The translations under genes and the position numbers were made by a program. From positions 1-7,257 of the forward strand of contig JAYPYV010000081.1 in NCBI GenBank assembly GCA_038136035.1: 7,257 nt of DNA. The letters run 5' to 3'. The number at the start of each line of letters is the position of its first letter. Position 1 is the stretch's first letter. The DNA is from UBA9926 sp023261215 (GTDB taxonomy: Bacteria > Pseudomonadota > Gammaproteobacteria > Pseudomonadales > Azotimanducaceae). Positions 1 through 6,451 of the stretch are shown here, piece after piece. The notes below the pieces were generated by a model. It was given only the letters and a program-made list of their open reading frames with translations, ran no database searches and was not told where the DNA came from.

Positions 1-1031
1 TCGCTTTCGGTTTCCTCTGCGTCTTCCTCTGAGACCTCCTCAGCGTCCGCGCTCGACTCGTCGCCTTCTTCCTCATTGCCCTCATCTTCTGCCTCAGCTT
101 CACCTTCCTCATCGTTTGACGCGGCATCGGCTGGGGGGAGAGACGCCTCGAGTGCCTGCTGCGCTTCGGGGGGTGGTTCGACGGTAAACAGGGGCGTGCC
201 GTCTAAAACCACCGTCGCAGTGTTCCCGGGCTGGTCCAAAATGACCGAGTTCTCACCGTTGATATCCGAAATTTCGAGCACACCCGAACGGTGAACGACA
301 ATGGTGTTACCGGAGGCATCAACGGACCCTTCAAGTTCGGATCCTCGAACGCCAATGATTGAGGTCGGCGTCCTCAATGTGGTGTGCGCTGTTGTTTGGC
401 TTGAGGACAGCTCACCGATCTTGCCACTCTTGTAATAGAAGCCGCCGACACGCACCGAGGCTTCGAACCGACCCACATTCTGCGCCTCGTTAAACTCAAA
501 ATTATCGAGCGCGGCCTCGCCACTCTGGCCCAACTGGAACCGAGTGCCATCGAGCATCTCAGCCTTCACGAAGCTGCCGGCACCGGTGATGATGACATCA
601 CCCTTGTAGAGTTTGTCTCCTTTGGCGAGTTGGGCCTCGGAGCCATCAAGGCGCCTGACCGTCACCTGCCCAACCAAGACCGTCACCGTACCGATTTCAA
701 CAAGCACGCCAGGGGCCGTCGCGGGGCCAGCGAACAACACATCCCCATCGAAGGGTCTTACAAGAAAGCTCTTGACCATCGCCGGAGAGAGGCCCGCGCC
801 GCTGGCGCTGAACAGCGTGGGCGGGGGCTGAAAGCTGAAATAATCATGGACCGTGTGCTGCCGGCCGTCGGGCAGCGTCATCACTAAATCGAAGCCCTCT
901 TGCGAGAGCTCGCCACGAATGAGATAGGCAGCGTCAGGGACCATCACACTGGGAACGTGCGACTTCGGTGCATCGGACGCGGCAGGTTGGCCCCCCTCCG
1001 ATGGAACAAGCGCTTTTTTATCAATGCTCAA
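1..1031 (-). CDS. FecR-domain surface/adhesin-type protein, N-terminal part (runs off left edge)
   Basis: Leftward open frame of 343 codons with no stop before the window edge, so the C-terminal part is missing. Residues about 32-110 hold a module with PDG, VHDYF, a Gly-rich loop and LSPAMVKSFL, the pattern that precedes FecR domains in large proteobacterial adhesins. Residues about 111-255 are FecR-like: VEIGTVTVLVGQVTV, an RLDGSEAQLAKGD turn, VIITGAG, MLDGTRFQLG, and the late signature TPTSIIGVRGSELEG (221-235). Residues about 306-343 are a Glu/Asp-rich low-complexity stretch, probably a linker to repeats outside the window. There is no N-terminal signal peptide, as in type I-secreted adhesins, so surface export is an inference. 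The start is taken as TTG at 1031: an in-frame TGA lies two codons upstream and GGGTGA sits 3 nt before it. The alternative is ATG at residue 30. It is transcribed alone or downstream of the aminotransferase gene, 185 bp away. It could instead be a short FecR protein with an acidic tail. Confidence 0.8.
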   Translation of the reverse strand, partial: MSIDKKALVPSEGGQPAASDAPKSHVPSVMVPDAAYLIRGELSQEGFDLVMTLPDGRQHTVHDYFSFQPPPTLFSASGAGLSPAMVKSFLVRPFDGDVLFAGPATAPGVLVEIGTVTVLVGQVTVRRLDGSEAQLAKGDKLYKGDVIITGAGSFVKAEMLDGTRFQLGQSGEAALDNFEFNEAQNVGRFEASVRVGGFYYKSGKIGELSSSQTTAHTTLRTPTSIIGVRGSELEGSVDASGNTIVVHRSGVLEISDINGENSVILDQPGNTATVVLDGTPLFTVEPPPEAQQALEASLPPADAASNDEEGEAEAEDEGNEEEGDESSADAEEVSEEDAEETES

Positions 1032-1216
1032 GCGTCACCCAACAGGAATGCCACCCCCTTAGCGTAACTGATGAATCCCGTAAAAGCTTGAAATATTTCG
1101 TGATTTGCTTTGCTTGGCGCCACCCACTGAGAAGTGAATGTATGCGTTTGAGGCTTGGGCTTACTTAAGCGTGGTCTCGCCTTCCGAGGCCATCAATGGA
1201 CTCTTTAATTGCAGCG
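1032..1216. other. Intergenic region upstream of the FecR gene
   Basis: This 185-bp gap lies between two leftward genes and must hold the FecR gene leader and perhaps its promoter. I found no -35/-10 pair worth calling and no hairpin with a U-tract after the aminotransferase stop. It contains a perfect 10-bp palindrome GAAATATTTC (1090-1099), which could be an operator but is short enough to be chance. Confidence 0.4.
1035..1040 (-). promoter_or_regulatory. Ribosome binding site supporting the TTG start of the FecR gene
   Basis: On the minus strand GGGTGA is followed by CGC and then TTG. It matches the 3' part of the extended anti-Shine-Dalgarno complement (GGTGA), for which a short spacer is expected. 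No comparable site precedes the alternative ATG near position 944. The TGA in this site is also the in-frame stop that limits the ORF upstream. Confidence 0.4.
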
Positions 1217-2359
1217 TTAATCGTCAAACAGACTCGTGAAGTCTCGTGGTGCGTTACTCGAGCGGGCACGCTGAACACATTGGGCGAGAACGGGAATCCC
1301 TTCGACAATCGCATCATCAGGCACGTGCCCAAAGGCCAACCGGATATAAGGCACCCGTTCTCCAGTCACATGAAAATCCCGCCCTTCTGCATAGTTAAAG
1401 CCCTTGTCGGTGGCTTCGGCACGCAGTCGATCCAGATCAGTGTCTTCAGGTAGGCGCAGCCACAAAAAAAGCCCGCCCGTCGGATGAGACCAGACACATT
1501 CATCTTCGAGTACATCCTTCAATCGCGACACCAGCAGGTCTCGCTTTCGTTTCAGCGCGACATTGGCCGCTTCACAATGCGTCCATAGATTTTCTCCGTA
1601 GAATTTCGCCATCACCGCTGCGGCGAAGGTGTTACTACCCGCATCGAACCGTCGACCGACGATCTTTTCGAAATAAGGTCGGCGCGCCAGGACGTAACCT
1701 AACCGAACTCCTGGCGCAAAGATTTTGGACAGCGAGCACAAATAAATATGGTGCGCGTCATCGCTCAGCGCATACAGCGCTGGCGGCTTGTCGCCATCGA
1801 AGTGCACATCACCATAGCAATTATCTTCTACGACCGGGATCTCATACTCGGCAGCCAGTTCGATCAAGCGGTGTCGACGTTCAAGGGACAGATTGACCCC
1901 CGTTGGGTTTTGGTACGCCGTCAATGCGTAAATAAATTTGGGTTTCTTTTTCATCGATCGAAGATGCGCCTCTAAATGGTCCATGCGCATCCCCGATTCG
2001 TCCACGGGAATCCCCACCATGTCGAGCCCGATTCCCTTGTAGGCGGCGATGGTGCCACTGTAGGTGAACGCCTCAGTGATGACCTGATCGCCCGGCGCGT
2101 CCATGAGCGCTTGACCCACCAGGGTCACACCCTGCATCGATCCGTTGGTCAGCGCCATCATTTCAGGATCCACCCTCACCCCTTCTCGCTCGCTCTCCCG
2201 TTGTGCCATCAGCGCGCGTAGTTGAGGATGCCCCTTACCTCCAGGATATTGATTAAAGGACGCATACTCATCTTCGATCGCCTGTATCGCTGCTCGCTTG
2301 AAGGCCTCAACCGGAAAGGTCTCTGGATTGGTTTGGCCCACTGCAAAATCGTATTTCAT
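1217..2359 (-). CDS. PLP-dependent aminotransferase, class I/II (fold type I)
   Basis: Complete 380-aa cytosolic enzyme, about the usual length for this family (roughly 380-430). Fold-type I landmarks are in the expected order: YPGGKGHPQLR (38-48) in the N-terminal substrate region, NGSMQG (72-77) in the cofactor phosphate loop, Tyr100 in FTYSG, the NPTG motif at 151-154, Asp179 in VEDNCYGD (pyridine nitrogen contact), SLSK with Lys212 as the Schiff-base lysine, Arg219 in the APGVRLGY segment, and Arg340 in YIRLAF as the substrate carboxylate ligand. The overall pattern resembles the 2-aminoadipate/aromatic aminotransferases related to the catalytic half of MocR regulators, but there is no GntR DNA-binding domain. 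Substrate cannot be named. ATG 2359 is the natural start, although no strong Shine-Dalgarno precedes it. Neighbours give no pathway clue; a candidate promoter lies just upstream. All active-site residues appear present. Confidence 0.93.
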   Translation of the reverse strand: MKYDFAVGQTNPETFPVEAFKRAAIQAIEDEYASFNQYPGGKGHPQLRALMAQRESEREGVRVDPEMMALTNGSMQGVTLVGQALMDAPGDQVITEAFTYSGTIAAYKGIGLDMVGIPVDESGMRMDHLEAHLRSMKKKPKFIYALTAYQNPTGVNLSLERRHRLIELAAEYEIPVVEDNCYGDVHFDGDKPPALYALSDDAHHIYLCSLSKIFAPGVRLGYVLARRPYFEKIVGRRFDAGSNTFAAAVMAKFYGENLWTHCEAANVALKRKRDLLVSRLKDVLEDECVWSHPTGGLFLWLRLPEDTDLDRLRAEATDKGFNYAEGRDFHVTGERVPYIRLAFGHVPDDAIVEGIPVLAQCVQRARSSNAPRDFTSLFDD

Positions 2360-2391
2360 CGATGCGTCATCTGTTATTGCCCGAACCTAGG

Positions 2392-2420
2392 ACCATAGGG
2401 GAGCACGGGACGCGTTGCAA
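2392..2420 (-). promoter_or_regulatory. Candidate sigma-70 promoter for the aminotransferase gene
   Basis: On the minus strand TTGCAA (2420-2415) and TATGGT (2397-2392) are separated by exactly 17 bp. Each hexamer matches four of six consensus positions. Transcription would begin near 2385 and leave a leader of about 25-30 nt before ATG 2359. The spacing is ideal but the hexamers are only fair, so this is a candidate and not a firm call. Confidence 0.35.
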
Positions 2421-2550
2421 TCCGCTGCATGGGTTCGCTTAACGGTTGATTTGAGTGCGGGGCTGCGAAACTTTGGCAAGGACTGGAGTGGGAGACTGGA
2501 AAGTGAACCTAAAATGGTTGAGTCGCCTCACTCACCTACCCACTCATCTG

Positions 2551-2997
2551 CTAGTAGGCGCGCTGGGTCACCCGATCAGTGGGTCGCGGAGTATTCCAAA
2601 TCACGCGATCCAAGCGCCACTGCTGAGTGAGATCTTTTCTCATGATCCAAAGGTGGCGACTCACCGACCGTATGGATGATGCGCTTGGATCCTGCTTTGG
2701 CACCAAGAAGCCATCAAAGGTCAGCCTTGCGTAAGCAACCTCTGAGAATACTCGGACCTCTTCGATGTTGACCTGTTGCTCGAAGCGAAATTTTTCGGTG
2801 AATCGATAGAATCGCTTCGCCTCATCTAATCCGACGTCTTTTATCTGGGACGGCAGCATCCAGGTCGCTTCTGGTGTGAAGAGCTCGAAAAAGCGCTCAA
2901 ACTCATCGGACTGAGTTCGATTGATCGCATCGAGGACTAAATAACGAACATCTCGCTCATCGCTGTCCTGACTCTGTGCTTGGTTCGAGGCATTCAT
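2551..2997 (-). CDS. SnoaL/DUF4440-like NTF2-fold protein
   Basis: Small single-domain protein of 148 aa from ATG 2997. It shows the NTF2-like pattern: an N-terminal helix with VRYLVLDAINRTQSDEFERFFELFTPEATWMLP, then a middle helix (GLDEAKRFYRFTEKF), and beta strands ending in SRHLWIMRKDLTQQWRLDRVIWNTPRP. That C-terminal Trp-Arg...Ile-Trp-Asn signature is typical of DUF4440/SnoaL-like proteins. Members range from ketosteroid isomerase-like enzymes to ligand-binding proteins, so no reaction is assigned. The frame stays open upstream to ATG 3081 and TTG 3084, giving up to 177 aa. I prefer 2997 because the 29 added residues (rich in His, Trp and Pro) look unlike the family, but neither start has a clear Shine-Dalgarno. 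It is divergent from the hydrolase gene and followed after 191 bp by the aminotransferase on the same strand. Confidence 0.72.
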   Translation of the reverse strand: MNASNQAQSQDSDERDVRYLVLDAINRTQSDEFERFFELFTPEATWMLPSQIKDVGLDEAKRFYRFTEKFRFEQQVNIEEVRVFSEVAYARLTFDGFLVPKQDPSASSIRSVSRHLWIMRKDLTQQWRLDRVIWNTPRPTDRVTQRAY

Positions 2998-3170
2998 CGG
3001 TGGCAAACTAGGTTCAAGTTGATGACCGGGGACCGCCGAGTCTAACCGAAGGTGCGGCCAATGCCAAAATGCGTTTCGCATCAACCAGGCGTATATATCC
3101 GATGGGCTGGTATTAGGCGTTCAGAATGAGTCAACTCGATCACGCGAGAGAGGAAGCAAAAGGATCTCCA

Positions 3171-3209
3171 ATGCCTGACTCAACGTTACGACCCGAGGCT
3201 GGGCTTTGA
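3171..3209 (+). CDS. Possible 12-codon leader ORF, or frameshifted N-terminus of the hydrolase
   Basis: ATG 3171 is preceded by AAAGGA (3159-3164), a good ribosome binding site with about 6 nt spacing, and encodes MPDSTLRPEAGL then TGA. The stop overlaps the TTG start of the alpha/beta hydrolase (TTGA at 3206-3209), the geometry of translational coupling. The equally good alternative is that this is the true start of the hydrolase and a one-base indel between 3171 and 3209 separates it from the hydrophobic segment that follows. The sequence alone cannot decide. Confidence 0.3.
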   Translation: MPDSTLRPEAGL

Positions 3210-4297
3210 TCGCGCCCACACTTTTTGTCCTGGCGGCCTTAGGGTCGCTCCTGATTTTCGAACGAGACGTGCCTACGGAAATTGTTGATGCACGATATGT
3301 TAGCCCTGCATCTCAATTCTTGAGGACCGAAAACCAGGACAGAATTCATTTCCGCGACCAGGGTGAAAGCAACGCCTTACCCATCGTTTTGATCCACGGC
3401 GCTAACGGTTCGCTCCATCAATTCGAGATGTGGGTGGAACTCATCGGGGGTCACGCGCGGATTATCACCCTGGATCTACCCGGGTATGGTCTAACCGGCG
3501 CTACTGCATCTGGCAGGTATGATCTCACCGCAGACCTTCACGCAATCCAGTCAGTTACTCGGCATCTCGGAATTGACCGGTTCGTCCTTGGTGGTCACTC
3601 CATGGGTGGTGGGCTTGCGCTGGCCTATGCCTCGCAATACCCAGAGGCAGTGTCTGGTTTGCTGCTCATTGACAGCGTGGTTCCCTGGCAGCGAGAGAAC
3701 GACCCGACCGCTGACGAAAGCTCGGCTCCGACGCCAATGACCGAGCCGCAAGGGTCGTCTACTCCGAATGATCCAAAAGACCCACCCGCCAAATCCAATA
3801 ACAACCCGCTCCGTACGCTCTTTAGACTACCCGGCGTTCAATATTTCGGGCGACATCTAGACCCAGCTTTGTTTGCCGAACGTGCGGCTCGATCGGCTTA
3901 CGCTCGTGAGTCCCTGGTTACCGACGCGCTGATTCAACGCTACATCGATATGTCCCTTCGTGCTGGGAGCCGGGAGGCCTTATTTCAGCGACTCAGCCAA
4001 CGAAGCGATACGCAAAGTCGCCCCATCCATTTTGATGGGCCGACGCTGATTCTCTGGGGCGAAGCCGATGCATGGACGCCGCCAAGCCTTGCCCTAGAAC
4101 TCAAGAGCCGGCTCCCACAAGCCACGATCAAGTGGTACCCAAACGCTGGCCACTTACCCATGGAGGAAGCGGCGCTTGATTCAGCAAAAGACGTGTTAGA
4201 GTTCATCGAACATCTCGAACTTAATAAGCCTCCGCTCGCGGTGGACGCCGTCGATAGCGCACCAAGGCGCAAGGACCAGGATGATGTCAGCGATTGA
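3206..4297 (+). CDS. Membrane-anchored alpha/beta-fold hydrolase
   Basis: A 363-aa hydrolase with an N-terminal hydrophobic segment (about residues 2-18), probably a signal anchor that places the catalytic domain in the periplasm or at the membrane. Core motifs: the oxyanion-hole loop HGANG (64-68), DLPGYG (90-95), the nucleophile elbow GGHSMGG with Ser132, the acid Asp288 in LWGEADAW, and His316 in PNAGHLPME. The triad Ser132-Asp288-His316 is therefore complete. The cap region carries an unusual hydrophilic stretch rich in Pro, Asp, Ser and Asn (about 163-200), and the C-terminus is a charged tail after about residue 340. The only conventional start in this frame is TTG 3206, with GAGG 7 nt upstream; a short ORF ending over it raises the possibility of a longer N-terminus. 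The esterase/lipase/hydrolase substrate is unknown. It overlaps a small downstream ORF by 17 bp and likely shares a transcript with the metallo-hydrolase gene. Confidence 0.9.
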   Translation: MIAPTLFVLAALGSLLIFERDVPTEIVDARYVSPASQFLRTENQDRIHFRDQGESNALPIVLIHGANGSLHQFEMWVELIGGHARIITLDLPGYGLTGATASGRYDLTADLHAIQSVTRHLGIDRFVLGGHSMGGGLALAYASQYPEAVSGLLLIDSVVPWQRENDPTADESSAPTPMTEPQGSSTPNDPKDPPAKSNNNPLRTLFRLPGVQYFGRHLDPALFAERAARSAYARESLVTDALIQRYIDMSLRAGSREALFQRLSQRSDTQSRPIHFDGPTLILWGEADAWTPPSLALELKSRLPQATIKWYPNAGHLPMEEAALDSAKDVLEFIEHLELNKPPLAVDAVDSAPRRKDQDDVSD

Positions 4298-4394
4298 ACC
4301 ATCAGCTGAATTGGCGAGAGCGACGCAAAGACTTCAGGCACCGCTGTACGCCATCAGTCTGGAGGCGCCTCCGGAGCCCTGCATTGATCGTTAG
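4281..4394 (+). CDS. Small overlapping ORF (37 aa), unknown; may be a displaced N-terminus of the MBL protein
   Basis: Tandem ATG codons at 4281 and 4284 follow AAGGA (4271-4275). The frame runs 37 codons to TAG 4394, beginning MMSAIEPSAELARATQ and ending in EAPPEPCIDR. It overlaps the end of the hydrolase gene by 17 bp and the preferred MBL start (TTG 4384) by 11 bp, so it bridges the two genes without a gap. Its composition (Ala, Glu, Leu, Pro) looks more protein-like than the overlapping frame read upstream of TTG 4384, which is rich in Arg and Trp. Either a small coupled peptide is made, or this was the N-terminus of the MBL protein before a frameshift. I recognise no family. Confidence 0.33.
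   Translation: MMSAIEPSAELARATQRLQAPLYAISLEAPPEPCIDR
4358..4376 (+). promoter_or_regulatory. Palindromic hairpin abutting the MBL ribosome binding site
   Basis: TCTGGAGGCGCCTCCGGA (4358-4375) contains the perfect 12-bp palindrome GGAGGCGCCTCC (4361-4372). As RNA it can fold into a 7-bp stem (one G-U pair) with a GCGC loop. Its 3' arm includes the first three bases of the GGAG (4373-4376) that stands 7 nt before TTG 4384. Folding would mask the ribosome binding site, and ribosomes translating the upstream small ORF would open it. This is inference from base pairing alone. Confidence 0.35.
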
Positions 4395-5223
4395 CCGCAA
4401 TAAACCCAACCCCATATCGCTGACCAATGATGGCGCATTGACGCTCACCTTCCTTGGCTGCGGTTCCGCGTTTGCCAAAACACTGAATCAAACCAATCTC
4501 TTGATTGTCAAAGGTTCAGACCATCTCTTGATCGACATGGGCACCACCTCAGCGCGCGTCTTGCATCGGCATGGCGTGAGCCTCGCCCAAATAAAAAATT
4601 ACCTCATTACGCACAGCCATGCGGATCATGTTGGCGGCCTTGAAGAGGTCCAACTTTTCAACCGCTATGTCATCAACCAGAAGGCCAACATGATCATCAC
4701 CAAGGCCTATGAAGATTTGCTTTGGCATGATTCGCTAAAGGGCGGATCCGAGTGGTCTGAGCAGAAACGCCTCGGATTTTCCGATCTATGGACAACGCAG
4801 CGACCCAAAAAACTGAGGGGCTATGCGCGTGATGTCTATGGGACCACGCTCGGCGCAATGGATCTTAAGCTCTTTAGAACTCGCCACTTCCCCGACAGTG
4901 CAACCCATTGGCAGGATGCAGTTTGGAGTTGCGGCGTCCTCATTGATCAACGGGTACTCTTCACCAGCGACACGCAATTCGACCCGGAACTACTCTTTGA
5001 ATTCGATGCCAAGCACGATCCCGAAATCATCTTTCATGATTGTCAGTTGTTCACAGGGGGCGTTCACTGCGGCATTAAGGAATTGGCGACGCTACCCGCG
5101 GATCTCAAGCGAAAAATTATTCTCGTCCACTACGGCGATGCCTGGCGCGATTTTCGCGCACTCGCCAAGGCCGAGGGCTTCCACTCGTGGGGCAAGGAAC
5201 TCCATACCTACACGTTCGCCTAG
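4384..5223 (+). CDS. Metallo-beta-lactamase-fold hydrolase, RNase Z-like
   Basis: A 279-aa cytosolic metallo-hydrolase. From TTG 4384 it shows a first strand LTFLGCGSAF (about 21-30), DMGTT (51-55), the binuclear metal motif THSHADH with His77, His79, Asp81 and His82, His168 in RTRHFPDS, the bridging Asp196 in FTSDTQFD, and His249 in ILVHYGD. This complete ligand set and the FLGCGSA opening resemble the RNase Z/AtsA-like branch. HDCQLF (218-223) stands where tRNase Z has HEATF, so tRNA 3' processing should not be assumed. The frame is open back to TTG 4294, which overlaps the hydrolase stop and would add 30 Arg/Trp-rich residues. I prefer TTG 4384 because GGAG lies 7 nt upstream and the extension looks non-coding. 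TTG 4438 is a third option. It is the last gene of the overlapping cluster with the alpha/beta hydrolase. Substrate unknown. Confidence 0.88.
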   Translation: MIVSRNKPNPISLTNDGALTLTFLGCGSAFAKTLNQTNLLIVKGSDHLLIDMGTTSARVLHRHGVSLAQIKNYLITHSHADHVGGLEEVQLFNRYVINQKANMIITKAYEDLLWHDSLKGGSEWSEQKRLGFSDLWTTQRPKKLRGYARDVYGTTLGAMDLKLFRTRHFPDSATHWQDAVWSCGVLIDQRVLFTSDTQFDPELLFEFDAKHDPEIIFHDCQLFTGGVHCGIKELATLPADLKRKIILVHYGDAWRDFRALAKAEGFHSWGKELHTYTFA

Positions 5224-5457
5224 GCGCGTTGAACCGCCGACACTGGGTTGGGCGCAGCCTTTCACCAAACCAAGCCGGACTTGAACTTGAGTGGTACTGC
5301 GCCGAATTCTCGAGCGCTTTACTCCCACGCCCGCCTAAAACTTGGTTACCCGGCAGCGAACTCTCAACGGACCCCCGATACTGGTCATGATTTCATCGAT
5401 GTGCTTAACTTGCCGCCTGTCTTTTTACGACGATTTTGAGCATTCCGGAGGAAAACT
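5224..5457. other. Intergenic region between the MBL and SDR genes
   Basis: These 234 bp hold no convincing gene; the open frames across them are random-looking. There is no U-tract terminator. GGCGCAG (5251-5257) and CTGCGCC (5297-5303) form a 7-bp inverted repeat 39 nt apart, and ACTTGA is tandemly duplicated at 5279-5290. A promoter for the SDR gene is expected here, but I could not find a hexamer pair good enough to call. Confidence 0.4.
5447..5451 (+). promoter_or_regulatory. Strong ribosome binding site of the SDR gene
   Basis: GGAGG is followed by AAAACT and ATG 5458, a near-ideal spacing of 6 nt. It is the strongest translation start in the window and fixes the SDR start. It contrasts with the weak or TTG starts of the genes upstream. 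Confidence 0.85.
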
Positions 5458-6345
5458 ATGGGATTACTAGATGGAAAAGTTGCGCTAGTCACCGGCGCAG
5501 GCGGTGGCTTGGGCGAGACTCACGCCCTTTTATTGGCGCAAGAAGGCGCAGCGGTCGTCGTTAACGATTTGGGCGGTGCAAGAGATGGCTCAGGCGGTGG
5601 CAACGCCATGGCCGATCAAGTGGTTGCCAAGATCAAGGCCATGGGCGGTCAAGCCGTCGCTGACTACGGCAATGTCGCCAAGGAAGAAGACGCGAACAAA
5701 ATGGTGCAAACCGCAGTGGACAACTTCGGTAAGCTCGATTTCTTAATCGCGAATGCCGGCATCTTGCGAGACAAATCTTTTAAGAACATGACCAATGACA
5801 TGTGGGATATCGTGTTGGATGTTCATTTGAGAGGGACTTATCTCACCGTTCGCGCCGCCTACAATCAGATGCTGACGCAGGAGTCCGGTGGCAGCATTGT
5901 GGTGACGTCATCGACTTCAGGCTTGCTCGGCAACTTCGGCCAATCCAACTATGGTGCAGCTAAGGCGGGCATCGCAGGTTTTGCACGATGCCTGTTCCAA
6001 GAAGGCCTCAAGTACGGTATTCGGGTCAATATTCTAGCCCCGGCGGCCTGGTCTCGATTAACTGAGGACATCTTCCCGCAAGGGCAAAACATGGCCGAGC
6101 TCTTGTCACCGGACAAGGTCTCACCGATCGTTGTTTGGCTCGGCTCAGATGAAGCCAAGGACGTCACCGGCCGAACCTTCTTAGCCTCAGGCAACACGGT
6201 TCAGTTGCTCTCATGGCAGTCCCAAACGATTTGCCAGAAAGAGAACACCGAAGGCCCCTGGAGCGTGGCTGAGATCGGCGAAGCCGTTCGAGAGAATTTC
6301 GAAAAATGGCCCAAGGGCATTCAGCCTACGCCCCGACCTTTTTAA
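5458..6345 (+). CDS. SDR-family (3R)-hydroxyacyl-CoA dehydrogenase-like oxidoreductase (MFE-2 type)
   Basis: A complete 295-aa short-chain dehydrogenase. It has the cofactor loop TGAGGGLG (12-19), Asp37 in VVVNDLGG (favouring NAD+ over NADP+), NAG (99-101) in IANAGILRDKSF, and catalytic Ser152, Tyr165 and Lys169 in TSSTSGLLGNFGQSNYGAAKAG. NDLGG, the NAGILRDKSF..M block, DVHLRGTY and the GNFGQSNY segment are the signature of the dehydrogenase domain of peroxisomal multifunctional enzyme type 2 and its bacterial stand-alone relatives. These oxidise (3R)-hydroxyacyl-CoA, including side-chain intermediates of sterols, to 3-ketoacyl-CoA. The position of the usual structural Asn is His123, as in that subfamily. 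The C-terminal extension (about 250-295) with PWSVAEIGEAVRENFEKW also fits MFE-2. No hydratase-2 or SCP2 domain is fused. It is transcribed alone: a 234-bp gap lies before it and a terminator after it. The natural substrate is an inference. Confidence 0.92.
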   Translation: MGLLDGKVALVTGAGGGLGETHALLLAQEGAAVVVNDLGGARDGSGGGNAMADQVVAKIKAMGGQAVADYGNVAKEEDANKMVQTAVDNFGKLDFLIANAGILRDKSFKNMTNDMWDIVLDVHLRGTYLTVRAAYNQMLTQESGGSIVVTSSTSGLLGNFGQSNYGAAKAGIAGFARCLFQEGLKYGIRVNILAPAAWSRLTEDIFPQGQNMAELLSPDKVSPIVVWLGSDEAKDVTGRTFLASGNTVQLLSWQSQTICQKENTEGPWSVAEIGEAVRENFEKWPKGIQPTPRPF

Positions 6346-6377
6346 GCCTGGTTGTTTGGGCGGCCCAAGGTCTCAAC

Positions 6378-6408
6378 AAAAAAGGGTGGTCTTCCACCCT
6401 TTTTTTTT
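6378..6408 (+). terminator. Rho-independent terminator after the SDR gene
   Basis: GGGTGG (6384-6389), loop TCTT, CCACCC (6394-6399), then nine T residues (6400-6408). The six A residues upstream (6378-6383) can pair with the T-tract, so it could also work in reverse, although nothing converges on it here. It lies 33 nt past the SDR stop and separates that transcript from the crotonase gene. Confidence 0.93.
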
Positions 6409-6451
6409 GGCATTCTGGAAGCTCTCATTGATGACCCATCATTCCTAGAAA

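Noticed and set aside
76..294. Ser-rich plus-strand open frame at the left end
   Set aside because: It is the complement of the Glu/Asp-rich stretch of the FecR protein, whose GAG/GAA codons read as Ser/Leu-type codons in reverse.
2482..2500. ACTGGA direct repeat in the gap before the aminotransferase gene
   Set aside because: Two copies of six bases, with no further periodic structure around them.
3092..3098. TATATAT in the divergent region considered as a -10 element
   Set aside because: No -35 hexamer at suitable spacing on either strand; the TTGACT at 3128-3133 (minus strand) is too far away.
3195..3210. Programmed -1 frameshift between the 12-codon ORF and the hydrolase
   Set aside because: The sequence GCTGGGCTTTGA has no X XXY YYZ slippery heptamer in the correct frame.
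3985..4341. 118-codon minus-strand frame over the hydrolase C-terminus
   Set aside because: Antisense to the conserved Asp and His region of the hydrolase; Ser-rich with no family features.
5251..5303. Inverted repeat GGCGCAG...CTGCGCC considered as a terminator or attenuator
   Set aside because: The arms are only 7 bp with a 39-nt loop and no U-tract; plausible by chance in this composition.
5092..5439. Several short open frames on both strands across the MBL-SDR gap
   Set aside because: Random-looking composition, no ribosome binding sites, and they overlap the conserved end of the MBL gene.
6430..6440. GATG-ACC-CATC inverted repeat before the crotonase as an operator
   Set aside because: The arms are too short to separate from chance.
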